This document shows, one piece after another, positions 11,210 through 22,027 of a stretch of DNA of 64,000 bases; the stretch's first letter is position 1; the number at the start of each line of letters is the position of its first letter. The notes under the pieces are model-generated. The model worked only from the letters and a program-made list of their open reading frames with translations, ran no database searches and was not told the DNA's origin. The stretch covers positions 12,554,986-12,618,985 of the forward strand of contig NC_091116.1 in assembly GCF_024713975.1 (NCBI RefSeq). Reading direction: 5' to 3'. Made by a program: the position numbers and the translations under genes. The DNA comes from Paralichthys olivaceus (Eukaryota; Chordata; Actinopteri; Pleuronectiformes; Paralichthyidae).

Positions 11210-14200
11210 ATGGCGGCGGTGTTGCCGAGGACCCTGGGTGAGCTGCAGCTCTACAGGATCCTGCAGCGAGCGAACCTGCTCTACTACTACGAGGCCTTCA
11301 TCCAGCAGGGTGGCGATGACGTGCAGCAGCTGTGCGAGGCCGGCGAGGAGGAGTTCCTGGAGATCATGGCCCTCGTCGGCATGGCCAGCAAGCCGCTGCA
11401 CGTGCGTCGCCTGCAGAAGGCGCTGCGCGACTGGGTCACCAACCCGGCCATCTTCAACCAGCCGCTCACCTCGCTGCCCGTCTGCAGCATCCCCGTCTAC
11501 AAGCTGCCCGAGGGCTCGCCCACGCTGCTCAGCGCTCAGGACCGAGCCAACACCGCCAGCGTCAAGATTCCCAAAGCCGTCGCGGCCGCCTGCTCAGATC
11601 CCGGGAAGCTGGACGTGGCGCGGGACAAAGTGTCGGCCGGGTCGCCCCTGCAGGGCAGCAGCGAGGCTCGGTTCTGGTCGGGCCACAGCAACGACAGCGA
11701 GCACAGCCTGTCGCCATCGGACCTGGGCTCGCCGTCCTCACCCAGAGACGCCCTGGAGGCCCTGGATGCTGCCGCCGTCCAGTCGGTGCTGGAGTGCGTG
11801 GACAGGATGGCGCCCGGACTTCCTAAAACAGACCTGGCCGAGGTCAAAGATCAACTGAAGAACAACAAAAAGTTAGCGAAGATGATCGGACACATCTTTG
11901 AAATGAGCGACGATGACCCGCGGAGGGAGGAGGAGATTCGTAAGTACAGCGCCATCTACGGACGCTTTGACTCGAAGAGGAGGGACGGCAAACACCTGAC
12001 GCTGCACGAGGTTCATAAATATACGTTTTCCCGTAGAGTGGACTTGTCCTCAATGAGGTTGAAGTTTCTGTGTTGTGCCTGAATTGACTCGTGTGTGTCT
12101 GATGTGCAGCTGACGGTGAACGAGGCGGCGGCTCAGCTCTGCATGCGAGACATGGCTTTGCTGACACGTCGAGACGAGTTGTTTGGACTCGCCCGGCAGA
12201 TCTCCAGAGAGGTCACATACAAATACACCTACCGCACCAGCAAGTAAGAGCTCCAGCATTCTGGGAACGGATCTTAGATTTCTGTGATTCACACCGGTCC
12301 TATGAGTGTCTGTGTTTATTCAAATTACAGATACAACGTGGTTCTCTCGACCTGTTGTTTACAAAGTCCTTGATTTCCCGATGTTTCTCCGCAGGTCTCG
12401 CTGTGGAGACAGAGACGAGCCGTCCCCGAAGAGGATAAAAACAGAGGTGAGGTCAACGCTCGCATTAAAATTGTGCTTGTTGGAATTCAAACACAGGATT
12501 TCTGAATCTTCTTTTTGCCCGATAACGTGCAGCTTTGTGATTTCTACTCGTCTCAGCTAAACCGACAAATATTCTCCAAAATCAGTTTCACAGTTGTGAG
12601 GATTTTTCTTCTCATGTGAATCCTCGACTGAAGAACTGAGGTTTTCAGACTCATTGTTACAGAAAACAAACTATTTCCCTGACACACTTTTGTAAACTTT
12701 GTGGTATTTGACTTAGTCTCTGACAGATCGACTGACTGAACTCTTCACTGATACGAACCGTTTCGTTCTGAGATTATTTTTCGGTTTTCAACACTGAAAC
12801 GTCTGAAATGTGAAGACGCAGCTTTGTGTAGTTCTCGGAAGTGACCAGAGCACAAAGTGACCTCTCACTCTACATCTCCTGACACACTTGGCTGCGAGGC
12901 GTCTTTTTGCTCTGAATGGCTCCTCTCAGTTTGTAAACCGGTGATTGAAAACATGTGGCGGCTGCAGGGATTCTAACCACGATGAACCAACACCTGCCCA
13001 CTGACTTAAGGAGGGAGTTTCCTGTTCATTTCACTTTCAGGACATTTTACTGCAGAAAAACCAAAGTCCCCGAAACCCCAGTTTGTTTGTCCGTTGCTTA
13101 TCGTACACACGCATTCAAACATATGTGATGTGTCCAATTCAAAAAGTATAAATCCACGCTCCTCTGTGTTTCCAGGAGAACTTCTTCGACATCCAGGAGG
13201 CGCTGCAGGCCATCCACATGCGGCAGGAGATGCTGAGGGAGCAGCTGGCCTGCGCCAAGTTGAAAGGGGAGGAAACCGTCGGGAGAAACCTGCAGGTGAG
13301 CTTCACTTTTAAATCTGATTATCGATCGAACACTTTCCGGCTTCTCTCGTTTCCCCTTTGTCAAATCTTCTCTGACTCTAACTCTCGGGCCTCTGCTGAG
13401 TTAAAGTCTCAGAGAGACGCTCATCAGAGGAGAAGACACAGATTCTCTCTGATGCCGAAACAAATGTTCCTCAGCTGTGGAGTTGAAAGAATCGTCAGCG
13501 ACAGATTTCCATGTCAGCAGATGTTTGTGGCGGCAGGATCCAGTTTGATCCCGGTTAATGGTCTTTATTGGTTTCCACGCTGCTGCTGCGGCTTCTTCCT
13601 AATTAGAGTCAGAGTGTAGGAGGAGAGCTTTATGATAACTCATTACCCAGAGAACACATCCATGCTAAGTGTGTGCGTTTGCCCCTTGACTTCTCTGCGC
13701 GTGTCGAACATATGTCTTGTCTGCGTGTGAGGATTCTGGTCGAGCACTTCGTGCGGCTGCAGCTGCACTTGTCATTTTGATGAGATTTCCAGAAATCCCA
13801 TTCAGGAGAAGAAGAGATTTCACGGCTGCGTTCACGCCATCTGAGCGTCTGAACCTCCCGCAACAATTTAAAGTGACAGCGATGTGCAGACCGACAATAA
13901 ACAGACGTCTCTGTGTTTTGTGTCCCAGTGTGGCTGAAAATGACCTGTCACTCACTGGATTAGTCATTTTGAATAACAACCTCAGCTGTTATAGTTTCTA
14001 CAGAGTTTCTACATTCTCGTAAATTCAGAGTGCAAATCGTTTGTGTCCCTCAGATGCAGCTGGAGCGTCTGCTGGCGAGGCAAATGGAGATCCTGCAGGA
14101 CGCCGCCGTTCAGGAGCGACTCCAGGCCCTGGACTGGAGGATCCCCCCCGCCGCTCTAAAGTACCTCAATGACGTGCAGAACACTAACGGAGCAGCTGCC

Positions 14201-16062
14201 GACGCCAGCAGAGACAACCAGGGTGAGGGGACAGACGAAGCTGCGACGAAGCTGTCAACTTATCAGGGAACTAATTCAGAATCTCCAGGTTGATGGTCTG
14301 TGCACACGCACATGTGTAGGCCCGGCTCACTGCTGCCCCCTGTGTCCAATTCCCGGAGGAAAAGCTCCTGCGGGAACCGTCTTCAGCCAAATTGACGCCA
14401 TTGTTGCGTCTTTCAGGCGAATCTGAGTCTAATTTGACTTGATCTTCTTATTTATTTATTTTTGCTAATTTGATTAATTTCCTCTCATGAATGCCACGAG
14501 AAAGTGGATGGAGGACGATTCTCCACATCCAGCTGTCACTTTATTTATTTATTTTATTTTTTTCTCTCTTCACCTCCATTTTTATATCCACTCCTCCGAC
14601 ACAGAGGTGAGAGAGGGAAACATCATTATTCAGGATCTTACTCCTGCTCCGGGCCTCATCTCATTTTCATCCTGTTCCTCCTTCACCCACTCCCGACAGC
14701 TCATTATAACGCTGTTCCCACAAATCCCACAATGCACCTGTAATTATCACGCCCACGCCTGTTTACCTCCAGCCAGTTGCCTGGAGGGGGGCGTCTCTCT
14801 CTCTCTGTCTAGCTCTCTCTACCTCTCTCTCTCCTGCCTCCTCCTCTTCTTCTCTGCCTTTCTTCCTCGTGTCCCTGTTTTCTCCGTCATTTGTCATTTT
14901 CTTTTTTCTCCTTCTTGTCCTCCTCTCGTCTCGAACTCTCTCCTGCTGCAGTTTGACGTTTTAAACTCTCCCTGTTTTTCCTTATTCCTCCCTTTTTCTC
15001 TCTTTTCTTTTTCACCATGTTTCCCCGCGTATATATTTCGTGCACATTAAACCGTTTTGCACCAAAATGTAAAATAGATTAAACGAGATATTGTATTCTG
15101 TCACGTTCAAACCAATCGATCGATAATATAATAATTATTCGTCGCAGCTCTGCAGCAGTGGTGAGAGGTGATGATGAACGAAATGTCTGCATCAAACCCT
15201 TTGTTTAATGTAGAACATACACAGCAGTCAGGAAAAGAAACGATGTGACTGAACACAGACGTAGATTCAAGTGAAATAATCTGATAATGATGAACTCATC
15301 GTTACTCCACATTCACCGTGTCGGTATTAAACAAAGAGCAGATTCATCGAGATCCTTCTCTCTCTCGCTCTCAAAGGCAACAAAAGACAAACACCAGGGA
15401 GCAGCAGCTTCACTCACGTTGTCACCACCCGGGAATAATTCACTGAACATGTCAAACAAAGTGAGCGTTAGGAGAACATCTGGGCTGATGTTTGCTTTGG
15501 TCCCCTCTGTGGATTAGCTTTATTTCATTGGATGATGAACGCGACTCGATGGGAAGAACAGAACCCGATATTCAAACAGACACATTCATCTCTTTGTCAT
15601 ATTTAAAGCCGTCATAATGTAGTACAGAGTATATATAAAGTATATTATAATGTAGTATAGTATAAAGCTCAAGTACAAACACATGTCCCTGTACACTTTC
15701 TGTAGGTTTATCGAGTATCTGTTTCCTGTTTTCCAGACGAACGTCCAATCAACTTGCGGGTGGTGAGTCAAAGCATGCAGGAAGGTGACCTCCCGCTGGG
15801 GAAGCAGCTCGCCAATGAACTGAAGCGTCATCACAACCACAACCACAACAACAACAACAACAACAACAACACAGACGAGACCAAAACACCAGCAACAGGT
15901 TTGTGGACTCTCTGTGGCGTTAAATGCGTTTCCACCAGGCAGCGTGAGAATCCCCCGCGCTGACGCCATCTCTCTCCTCTTTCAGAAAACGGGACGTCGC
16001 AGCGGGCGCCCAGCAGCGCAGAGAAGAAGACCATCAAGTCGGAGCCCGAAGACTCCACATAG
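11210..16062 (+). CDS. nab1: NGFI-A-binding protein 1 (EGR transcriptional corepressor)
   Basis: Nuclear corepressor that binds EGR1-3 and represses their target genes. The predicted protein has 504 residues (human NAB1 has 487). Coding exons: 11210-12010, 12110-12243, 12395-12446, 13176-13295, 14054-14222, 15737-15898 and 15986-16062, all GT-AG. The start ATG lies three bases inside the exon after a CCTCAG acceptor. NCD1 (about residues 4-85) contains [17 protein letters not shown], the EGR-binding domain. NCD2 starts near residue 190 and includes [34 protein letters not shown] and the cross-exon [17 protein letters not shown] junction, which confirms the splice. The C terminus has the sumoylation-type motif IKSEPED. 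Residues 456-471 are an odd His/Asn run encoded by a CAC/AAC microsatellite. The motif SPKRIK and the neighbouring gls and stat1, as on human 2q32, favour NAB1 over NAB2. Confidence 0.93.
15826..15871 (+). repeat. Coding CAC/AAC trinucleotide repeat in nab1
   Basis: In-frame CAC and AAC codons near the end of coding exon 6 of nab1 encode alternating His/Asn followed by eight Asn. The tract is pure enough to vary in length. Confidence 0.85.
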
Positions 16063-16659
16063 TGCCTCACCCACCCTCCCAGCACCCGACTACCCAACCT
16101 GTACCCACTCCCAACTCATTCTACTCACACTTGACAGTATGCAGTTACTACCCGTCAATAGATACTAAGCAAGCACAGCCACAGTAGAGCCTTAACAACC
16201 AATGTTGCCTCATGAATAGCATTTATTTTTCTTTGATTTCGTCTTTGTGTTTTTTTTATTTTCAAAGGTATTTGCCAAAGCACCTAGCGAGCGTGTCGAG
16301 AAGCCCTTCAGAGCTGTGCAGGTCTTTGTCTGTAGTTGTACACGTTAGATACGCATGTCGTTTGAGAGTGTGTGCTCTTTACCTCTGCCTGGGTGTTATT
16401 TCTGTTGCTTTCTTCGGACGGCCGGGGCTGACTCTTAACTCAGACGTAGATTCAGACGTGAGACGAGGGCAGAAATGTTGCCGCGCGTCCACAACGAGGT
16501 GAGCGCAGCGCAGCTTTACCGATTTATAAAACGACCACGGCGACGATTCTTTAGAGCTGAAGCTGCTGACGCTGCCGATATTAAAGTATTTTGAGAGTCT
16601 AGTGTTTCCTCTTTAGATTTTTAGTTCAACAAACTTTGTTTCAAATTGAAATATAATGA

Positions 16660-16740
16660 CAAATACTGGATGGATTGCCATTAGACTTGGCAAAGACATC
16701 CTATAAATGAAGGTGACCCCCTGGCTTCAATACAACCTGT
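16660..16740 (+). repeat. Fragment of a dispersed teleost repeat
   Basis: Contains TGGATGGATTGCCATTAGAC followed by a 'GACATCC...' segment. From memory this resembles a repeat seen in many fish sequences (TGGATGGATTGCCAT, then a 'acattcatg' and 'cc-agaggatgaat' segment). A related middle section occurs at about 47605-47700 in the mstn intron. The family name is not known to me. Confidence 0.45.
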
Positions 16741-18649
16741 AGGTCTGTGTAAAGTATAGAATTATATTCATGGTTCCAGGGTTTGGAGTGAAATATCTTT
16801 ACAAGCATTCACAAAGTTGGGAAAAGACTCTCTCAGGATTAATTGCACAAATTTTGTGGATCCCTTAAAAAGTCCTCTCTCCTTCAGGACGTCAAAACAT
16901 TTGTCCGACAACCAAATGTCCGATTCCCATTGGTCTCATCTGTACTTTGTATTTGGTGCTAAGACTAAAAAGTCTTCTGGAAACAGGGTGGACACAGCTA
17001 CTTGTGATTTTATGAGCTGATGCTTTCTGACATACATGTGAGCTTAACTGAATATTTATTGTAAAATAAAAAAGCAGGCACCACATAATAAAGTGGTCAT
17101 GCAGTGTGTTCTCAGTTTGAGATTTCTATTGGCTGCAGTGGCTGGTTTCACAAGCCATTAAATATAAGAAGATAAGAAGACAAAAGCTTCTGACCCTCCA
17201 GGTGTAGAAGTACTGTAGGGAGACTGAGTTAGGATCCAGCCCCTTCTTCTTCGTCTTTCACTTCAAACGGGGGAGACGGGAGAAGTGAGATTAACGAGTC
17301 CTCCCCTCCTGGTGTGTGTTATGTATATTTATGGGAGGTCATTTCAGAGGAGGATGTATAGGAGCTGTGGAACAACAGCTGAGGACCTTCGTCTTGGCAG
17401 GACGGCCGGGCTGGTTTGCCGCAGGCCGAGCTAATTGGTTCATTTCACTTTGTAATTTAGCAAAACACTGCTGTTGAACCAAAACCATGCATCTACAAAC
17501 AGGGATTATTTCAGGAATCCAGACGCCCGTGTGTTTTGTAGAAGTAATCCAGGAGAAATCCACTCAATATGAAAACTTTCAACTGAACACAATAAAATAC
17601 TAAAGATCGCAGGTTTGTGGGTTTTAACAGCAGCAAAAGGTCGAATCCCTGTGTATTGCGTGTCGTGTAAATAGTTCCATGATAAGGAATCGTGTTAGCC
17701 TAATCTCTCAACCAGGGTTTTCCTTCGTCGAGTGTAACTTTGCTGTAGATTTCTTGGTGTCAATACAGTGTTTATGTATGTGGAGCAAAATCATAAAAAA
17801 ACAAAAAAACAAAAACCTAAGTGTCATTGAGGAAAAAAAAATAAATATGTGAAAGTTTCTGGTATATAAAAAAAAAAGATGCTTTACATGATGATGATGA
17901 TGTTGATTAGCCTTAGCTCTTAACACTTTTTAATCCATCAGTGCAGATTTCCAAGATGTGTTGTTGCTGTTTAGAGTTAGATACATAACAAATGAGTGTT
18001 CACTGTGTTTCTGTGTCTTCTCCACATTGTGTAAATATGTCTATATGGTCCCAGATGATAATAATGTCCTCTCGATTTAGTCTCCCTGCAGGTAGTTTAG
18101 TCTCACTCAGCGTAATGACAGACCAATGCAATATTTATGTCAGTAATACGTCGGTTTGCATATTCTATGGATCCATTGTTTTGTGCTCAGTAACTGTACG
18201 TCTGTCATCGGGGTGGAGCTCACCTTCGACACGGGAACTGTTTGTGTCGTCTGACTTTTAGTGCACGAGAGCACCGTACTTGTGTTTGAAGACGTTGTGC
18301 TCTTTCCACAAAAAAAAAAAAACTCCATGAGGTCGTTTTGTTTCAAGCAGCTGCGACGGCTCGAGCCTGACGAGGACCTGAGGTCGGGATCAGTTGTAAA
18401 AAAAAGAAAAACAAAAAAAAGTTCTCTATGGCTGAAGTGAATTCTGGGAGATGAAGCCACTGTGGTTTGAAAGGAATCGAACACTGGCCGTTAGAGTGGC
18501 TGTCGTAGATGTTCAGCACGTGTCTGACCTGCGTCTCACTGATCACCCTCTCCTCACTGTTTATTGTAAAGTGATAGATTAGGCTTCACCTAGTTATGCA
18601 CCTGTTTTTTAAACACTAATATATTTTATTTGTTATACAGCACATAAAC

Positions 18650-18655
18650 ATTAAA
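18650..18655 (+). terminator. Candidate distal polyadenylation signal of nab1 (ATTAAA)
   Basis: ATTAAA followed within 30 bases by a T-run and a GTG-rich stretch, about 2.6 kb after the stop codon. Confidence 0.4.
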
Positions 18656-18680
18656 CTTTATTTTTTTGAACTCTATTGTG

Positions 18681-21600
18681 CCGTGCGTTCTGTGATCAAT
18701 GTCACCTTGATTTCACTTGAAAACGCTGCTGTCATCACTTGTCATGAGTTTGTGGCGTTGAACAAAAAACCCCCGGAAGCCATCAATGAGCCTCTTTATA
18801 CCAGAACACAGCCGACATTAAGCCGCAGTAAGCCCGACTTAGCTTTGTAAAAATGTTTCCCAGAAGAAGTGAGGGTTTGTCACACAGATAAATCTTTTGT
18901 AATTCGCAGAGAAAAAAAAAAAAAACCCCAAACTCAGATTTCTATTCAAAGTTGATGTAAACAAAGGGCAGCAGATTCAAACTAAAGGTTGTTTGCAGTT
19001 GTTAGTTTGACATCATCATGATTTCGGTGCAGTTGCTGAAGTTAAGTGACTAATGGGGCAGAAAAGGCCTTTGTAGTGAGGTAATAACAGGTTTCACTCA
19101 GTCACGCTGGAGATAATCATGTTTTGCTTGATTATATATTAGCTCCTGGATACAGGGAGGAGCTGCAGAGTTTCAGTGTCGTACTCGAGACGGAGCTGGA
19201 ATATTACTGGTTTGAATTTAAGAACTGCTGACGCGCCTTTGAGCAAGGCCGGGAAGCAGCGGCTCTGAATGTGTGTGTGTGTGTGTGTGTGTGCAGATGC
19301 AAAGCAGCGTCGAGTGGAGTTTCCCATGTAAACCCGGGGGAAGAGAGTCAGGGGGTGAGAGTGACTTAAAGCCGAGTTCAGCTTCCTCTCCGTCCCCTGT
19401 TGTCTTCTTCTTCTCTTGCTCTCTGAGATGAATCCTTCGCAGGCCATTTGCATCAGCGTCACATCAACACATTGTGAAACTGGCTGATGACTCACTGTGA
19501 CGCAGGTCATTCTCACATACCTCCCATCACTCTCTCCTCCAGTCCCTCCACCACACCCCCCCTCCCCTCCCCACGTCCTTCTCACACACACACACGTAGA
19601 CTGATTTTCTCTGGAGAATGGCTCAGCTCATGAACACCCACGCTGGTTGCTGTTCACAGTGGCAGCCCTGCTTGGTGCTCAAGCCCCCCCCCCCCCCCCC
19701 CCTCTCCCCTCCCTGTCCTCCTCCTCCTCCAGTGCAAGTCACTGATGATGATGATGATGTGTTGCTGTGGCAACGGCCCGATGTGGGCGGCTCCACAGGC
19801 GGTGGGTGGAAGCCAGCCGCTAAGCAGCGTGGGAGGGATCTGCCGAGCGCACCCATCACCCTCATTTTGAAAGGAGCAGGAAGCTGACTGCTTTTGAGAA
19901 GGTGTGGGTGTTGGTGAATTATCGCCTCTCCTCCCTGCAGCTTCGTCAGGGATCGCCTTGTTTGTCTCCCTTCCTTCCTTTCCTTTGTTTTCTTCTTTAC
20001 TGCTGCATGCAGGGAAATGCTGCTGCTCACAGGGGATTTTTGGGGCAAAATTAAACTTAGAAATCTGCTGTTGCTTGAAAAAAAAGTGGGAGTTATAAAG
20101 GTTTGTTATGGAAGACACTTGAGAGGTAAAAACACACAGGCAGAGAAAGGCCTTGCATTGAAAATCCTTCAGTGAACACAGAGATCTGTCTTTCTATCCA
20201 GAGACTGAGAATGTGTTTGTGTTTTTGCCTGAGAAGATTGAAAATGTAATTTCTTATCACCTGATTTGATTCTATTGCGAAAACAAAACATGCAGAACAC
20301 ATACGCACGATACAGAGCAAAGCAAACACCGACCACTTTAACAAAGTGTCATGCATAAAGGTAAATATTATATCCATTGCACTCCAATTAACTCTTAAAC
20401 GATATAACAGGCTGCTGTAATGAGGGGTTTGTTTTCTGTAGGACGTCAAACAGATTTAAAACATATGATGTGATGGTTAAAGGACATGCACGTGGAAATC
20501 AGAGCTGCAGAATTCGTGTTTCCTCCAGTAGCTTCAGTCCAAATGCTCCATGTGAGGTTTCATTAGTCAGCATCAGTTTGCTTGTTTTACCCATCTTGGA
20601 GCTCCGGGTGGGTGGAGTTTACTGTGATTCAGATCAGAGTTGGGAGCTGAAGAAAAGTAAAAACAAAATTCTTTCCAGTGAGTGAATCAGTGGTTTAGGT
20701 TTTGATCTCACGTTTCATCCGGGCTGAGAAAGAGGTCGACACAGGTAGAACACAAGAGTAATGAATTTCTTTATATATATATAAAAAGACCTGAATGTTA
20801 TATTTTTAAAGCACAGACACAAAGGTAAATTGTCTGTTGTGTTTAGAATGATTTCTATTTCTAAGGGCCTTGTTTAAACGTATTGATTGTGTCCTTGTGG
20901 ATTCAAACAGAAAAGATTTCTGGCCAGTAGGTTGTGCAGTGACACCACAGTCAGACTGTGTGCAGTACCACAGTAATGCACCCGGTGTCAGACCAGGACA
21001 ACACAAGTACACTGTCTGAGGCTCACTGCTGATCTCTACACAGTAATACACTCTTTATTTCTCACATCACTCACATGCTGTGAGTGATGTAAGAACTAAA
21101 TCTACCTCTGCTCATAAATTCTCTTATTGCTTTTCTATACATATCTATCAGAACTCATTCCCATGTTTATTTTAAACTATTTAATTTGACATAACACATC
21201 ATAAAGACGCGTTGACTTCAGTTTTTCATGTAAACACTCAGCGGAAAGGTAAGTGAAGAACAAGGAATAAGAATAATCCCAGTTATGGTAAAATTATTAC
21301 AATTAAAAACAAATTAAAAAATAAGGCAGCAGGTCACAGATTATGACTTTTTTAAATAAGTACAAGCAGCATAAACAACTCATATTACATGTATTATATT
21401 ACAAACATTTATATTCATTTATAATAGATAATTAACATAAACAGTTGATAATTATTTACAAGCCAGTAGATTAAAAAGATTCAGAATAATTTACATTTAT
21501 ATATAATTGATATTAATTAGTAATTTCTAAATACATTTTATATATGTACTATTATTATTATATATACCTGAGGCTGCACATTTTTTATAGATGATTAGAA

Positions 21601-21840
21601 AACTGTTCAGTACTTTTACTGATTGTTTTGCTTCTTTCAACGTGATTTTCCTGCAGAATCTCATTCACTTCCTTTGTTTTGCTGTGATAAGATGAAACAT
21701 AAGATTTATTTGTGTCCGTTTTAATTATAAACTGTGAATTTAAAACGATAGAAAATCGTGAATTAATTAATAATCGAAATAAAAATCTGAGTTTTATTTA
21801 GAGCTCCAGCAGGAAAGACGGGTTCTGATGATTGACAGCG
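18681..21840. other. Intergenic region between nab1 and gls
   Basis: No supported gene. It contains TG (about 19270-19292), a C-run (19684-19702) and short TA tracts. A perfect hairpin lies at 21064-21090. A short stretch near 20870-21060 is faintly reminiscent of an immunoglobulin-type V segment end but is not supported. From 21100 to 21800 the sequence is very AT-rich. Confidence 0.5.
21064..21090. repeat. Perfect 12-bp inverted repeat with 3-base loop
   Basis: ACATCACTCACA at 21064-21075 is separated by TGC from its exact reverse complement at 21079-21090. It could form a cruciform or an RNA hairpin. No element or gene around it explains it. Confidence 0.85.
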
Positions 21841-21847
21841 CTCCCGG

Positions 21848-21883
21848 CCAATCAGGTGCAGGGACTAGTCTCCGCAGTCCAAT
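21848..21883 (+). promoter_or_regulatory. gls promoter: paired CCAAT boxes
   Basis: Two CCAAT boxes, both within CCAATCAG, lie at 21848-21852 and 21879-21883, about 150-180 bases upstream of the gls start codon. They sit at the edge of a CpG-rich stretch (about 21900-22300) that includes coding exon 1. No TATA box is visible. NF-Y-type control of a housekeeping CpG-island promoter is inferred. Confidence 0.5.
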
Positions 21884-22027
21884 CAGAACTCTCGCTGACA
21901 GTAAGGTAGGTTGTGCCGCGGAGGACCGTTAACACCGACAGGAGAACCGACGCTTCTCTCCGGTACCGCGGCTCGTCATCAGCTCCTCACCCGGGTCACG
22001 GTGCTCGCTTTTCCTCCACATCCAGAC

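Larger units (their letters stand above)
16063..18680 (+). other. nab1 3' UTR (predicted)
   Basis: This follows the nab1 stop and has no supported coding sequence. Candidate polyadenylation signals are AATAAA at 17065-17070, 17087-17092 and 17591-17596, and ATTAAA at 18650-18655; the last is followed by a T- and TG-rich element and is a plausible distal end. A degenerate fish dispersed repeat sits at about 16660-16740. The exact extent is inferred. Confidence 0.45.

Noticed and set aside
11187-11858. Arg/Ser-rich 223-codon frame over nab1 exon 2
   Set aside because: Alternative frame of a GC-rich coding exon; the NAB1 frame has clear family motifs.
14487-15050. 187-codon open frame in a nab1 intron
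   Set aside because: Pyrimidine-rich low-complexity intron sequence between well-supported nab1 exons, with no recognisable domain.
11210-16062. Assignment of this gene as NAB2
   Set aside because: The C-terminal KSEPED motif, SPKRIK motif and the gls-stat1 neighbourhood match NAB1; NAB2 lies elsewhere in vertebrates.
17630-17660. tRNA-like GGTCGAATCCC motif
   Set aside because: One mismatch to the B-box, no A box and no cloverleaf can be drawn.
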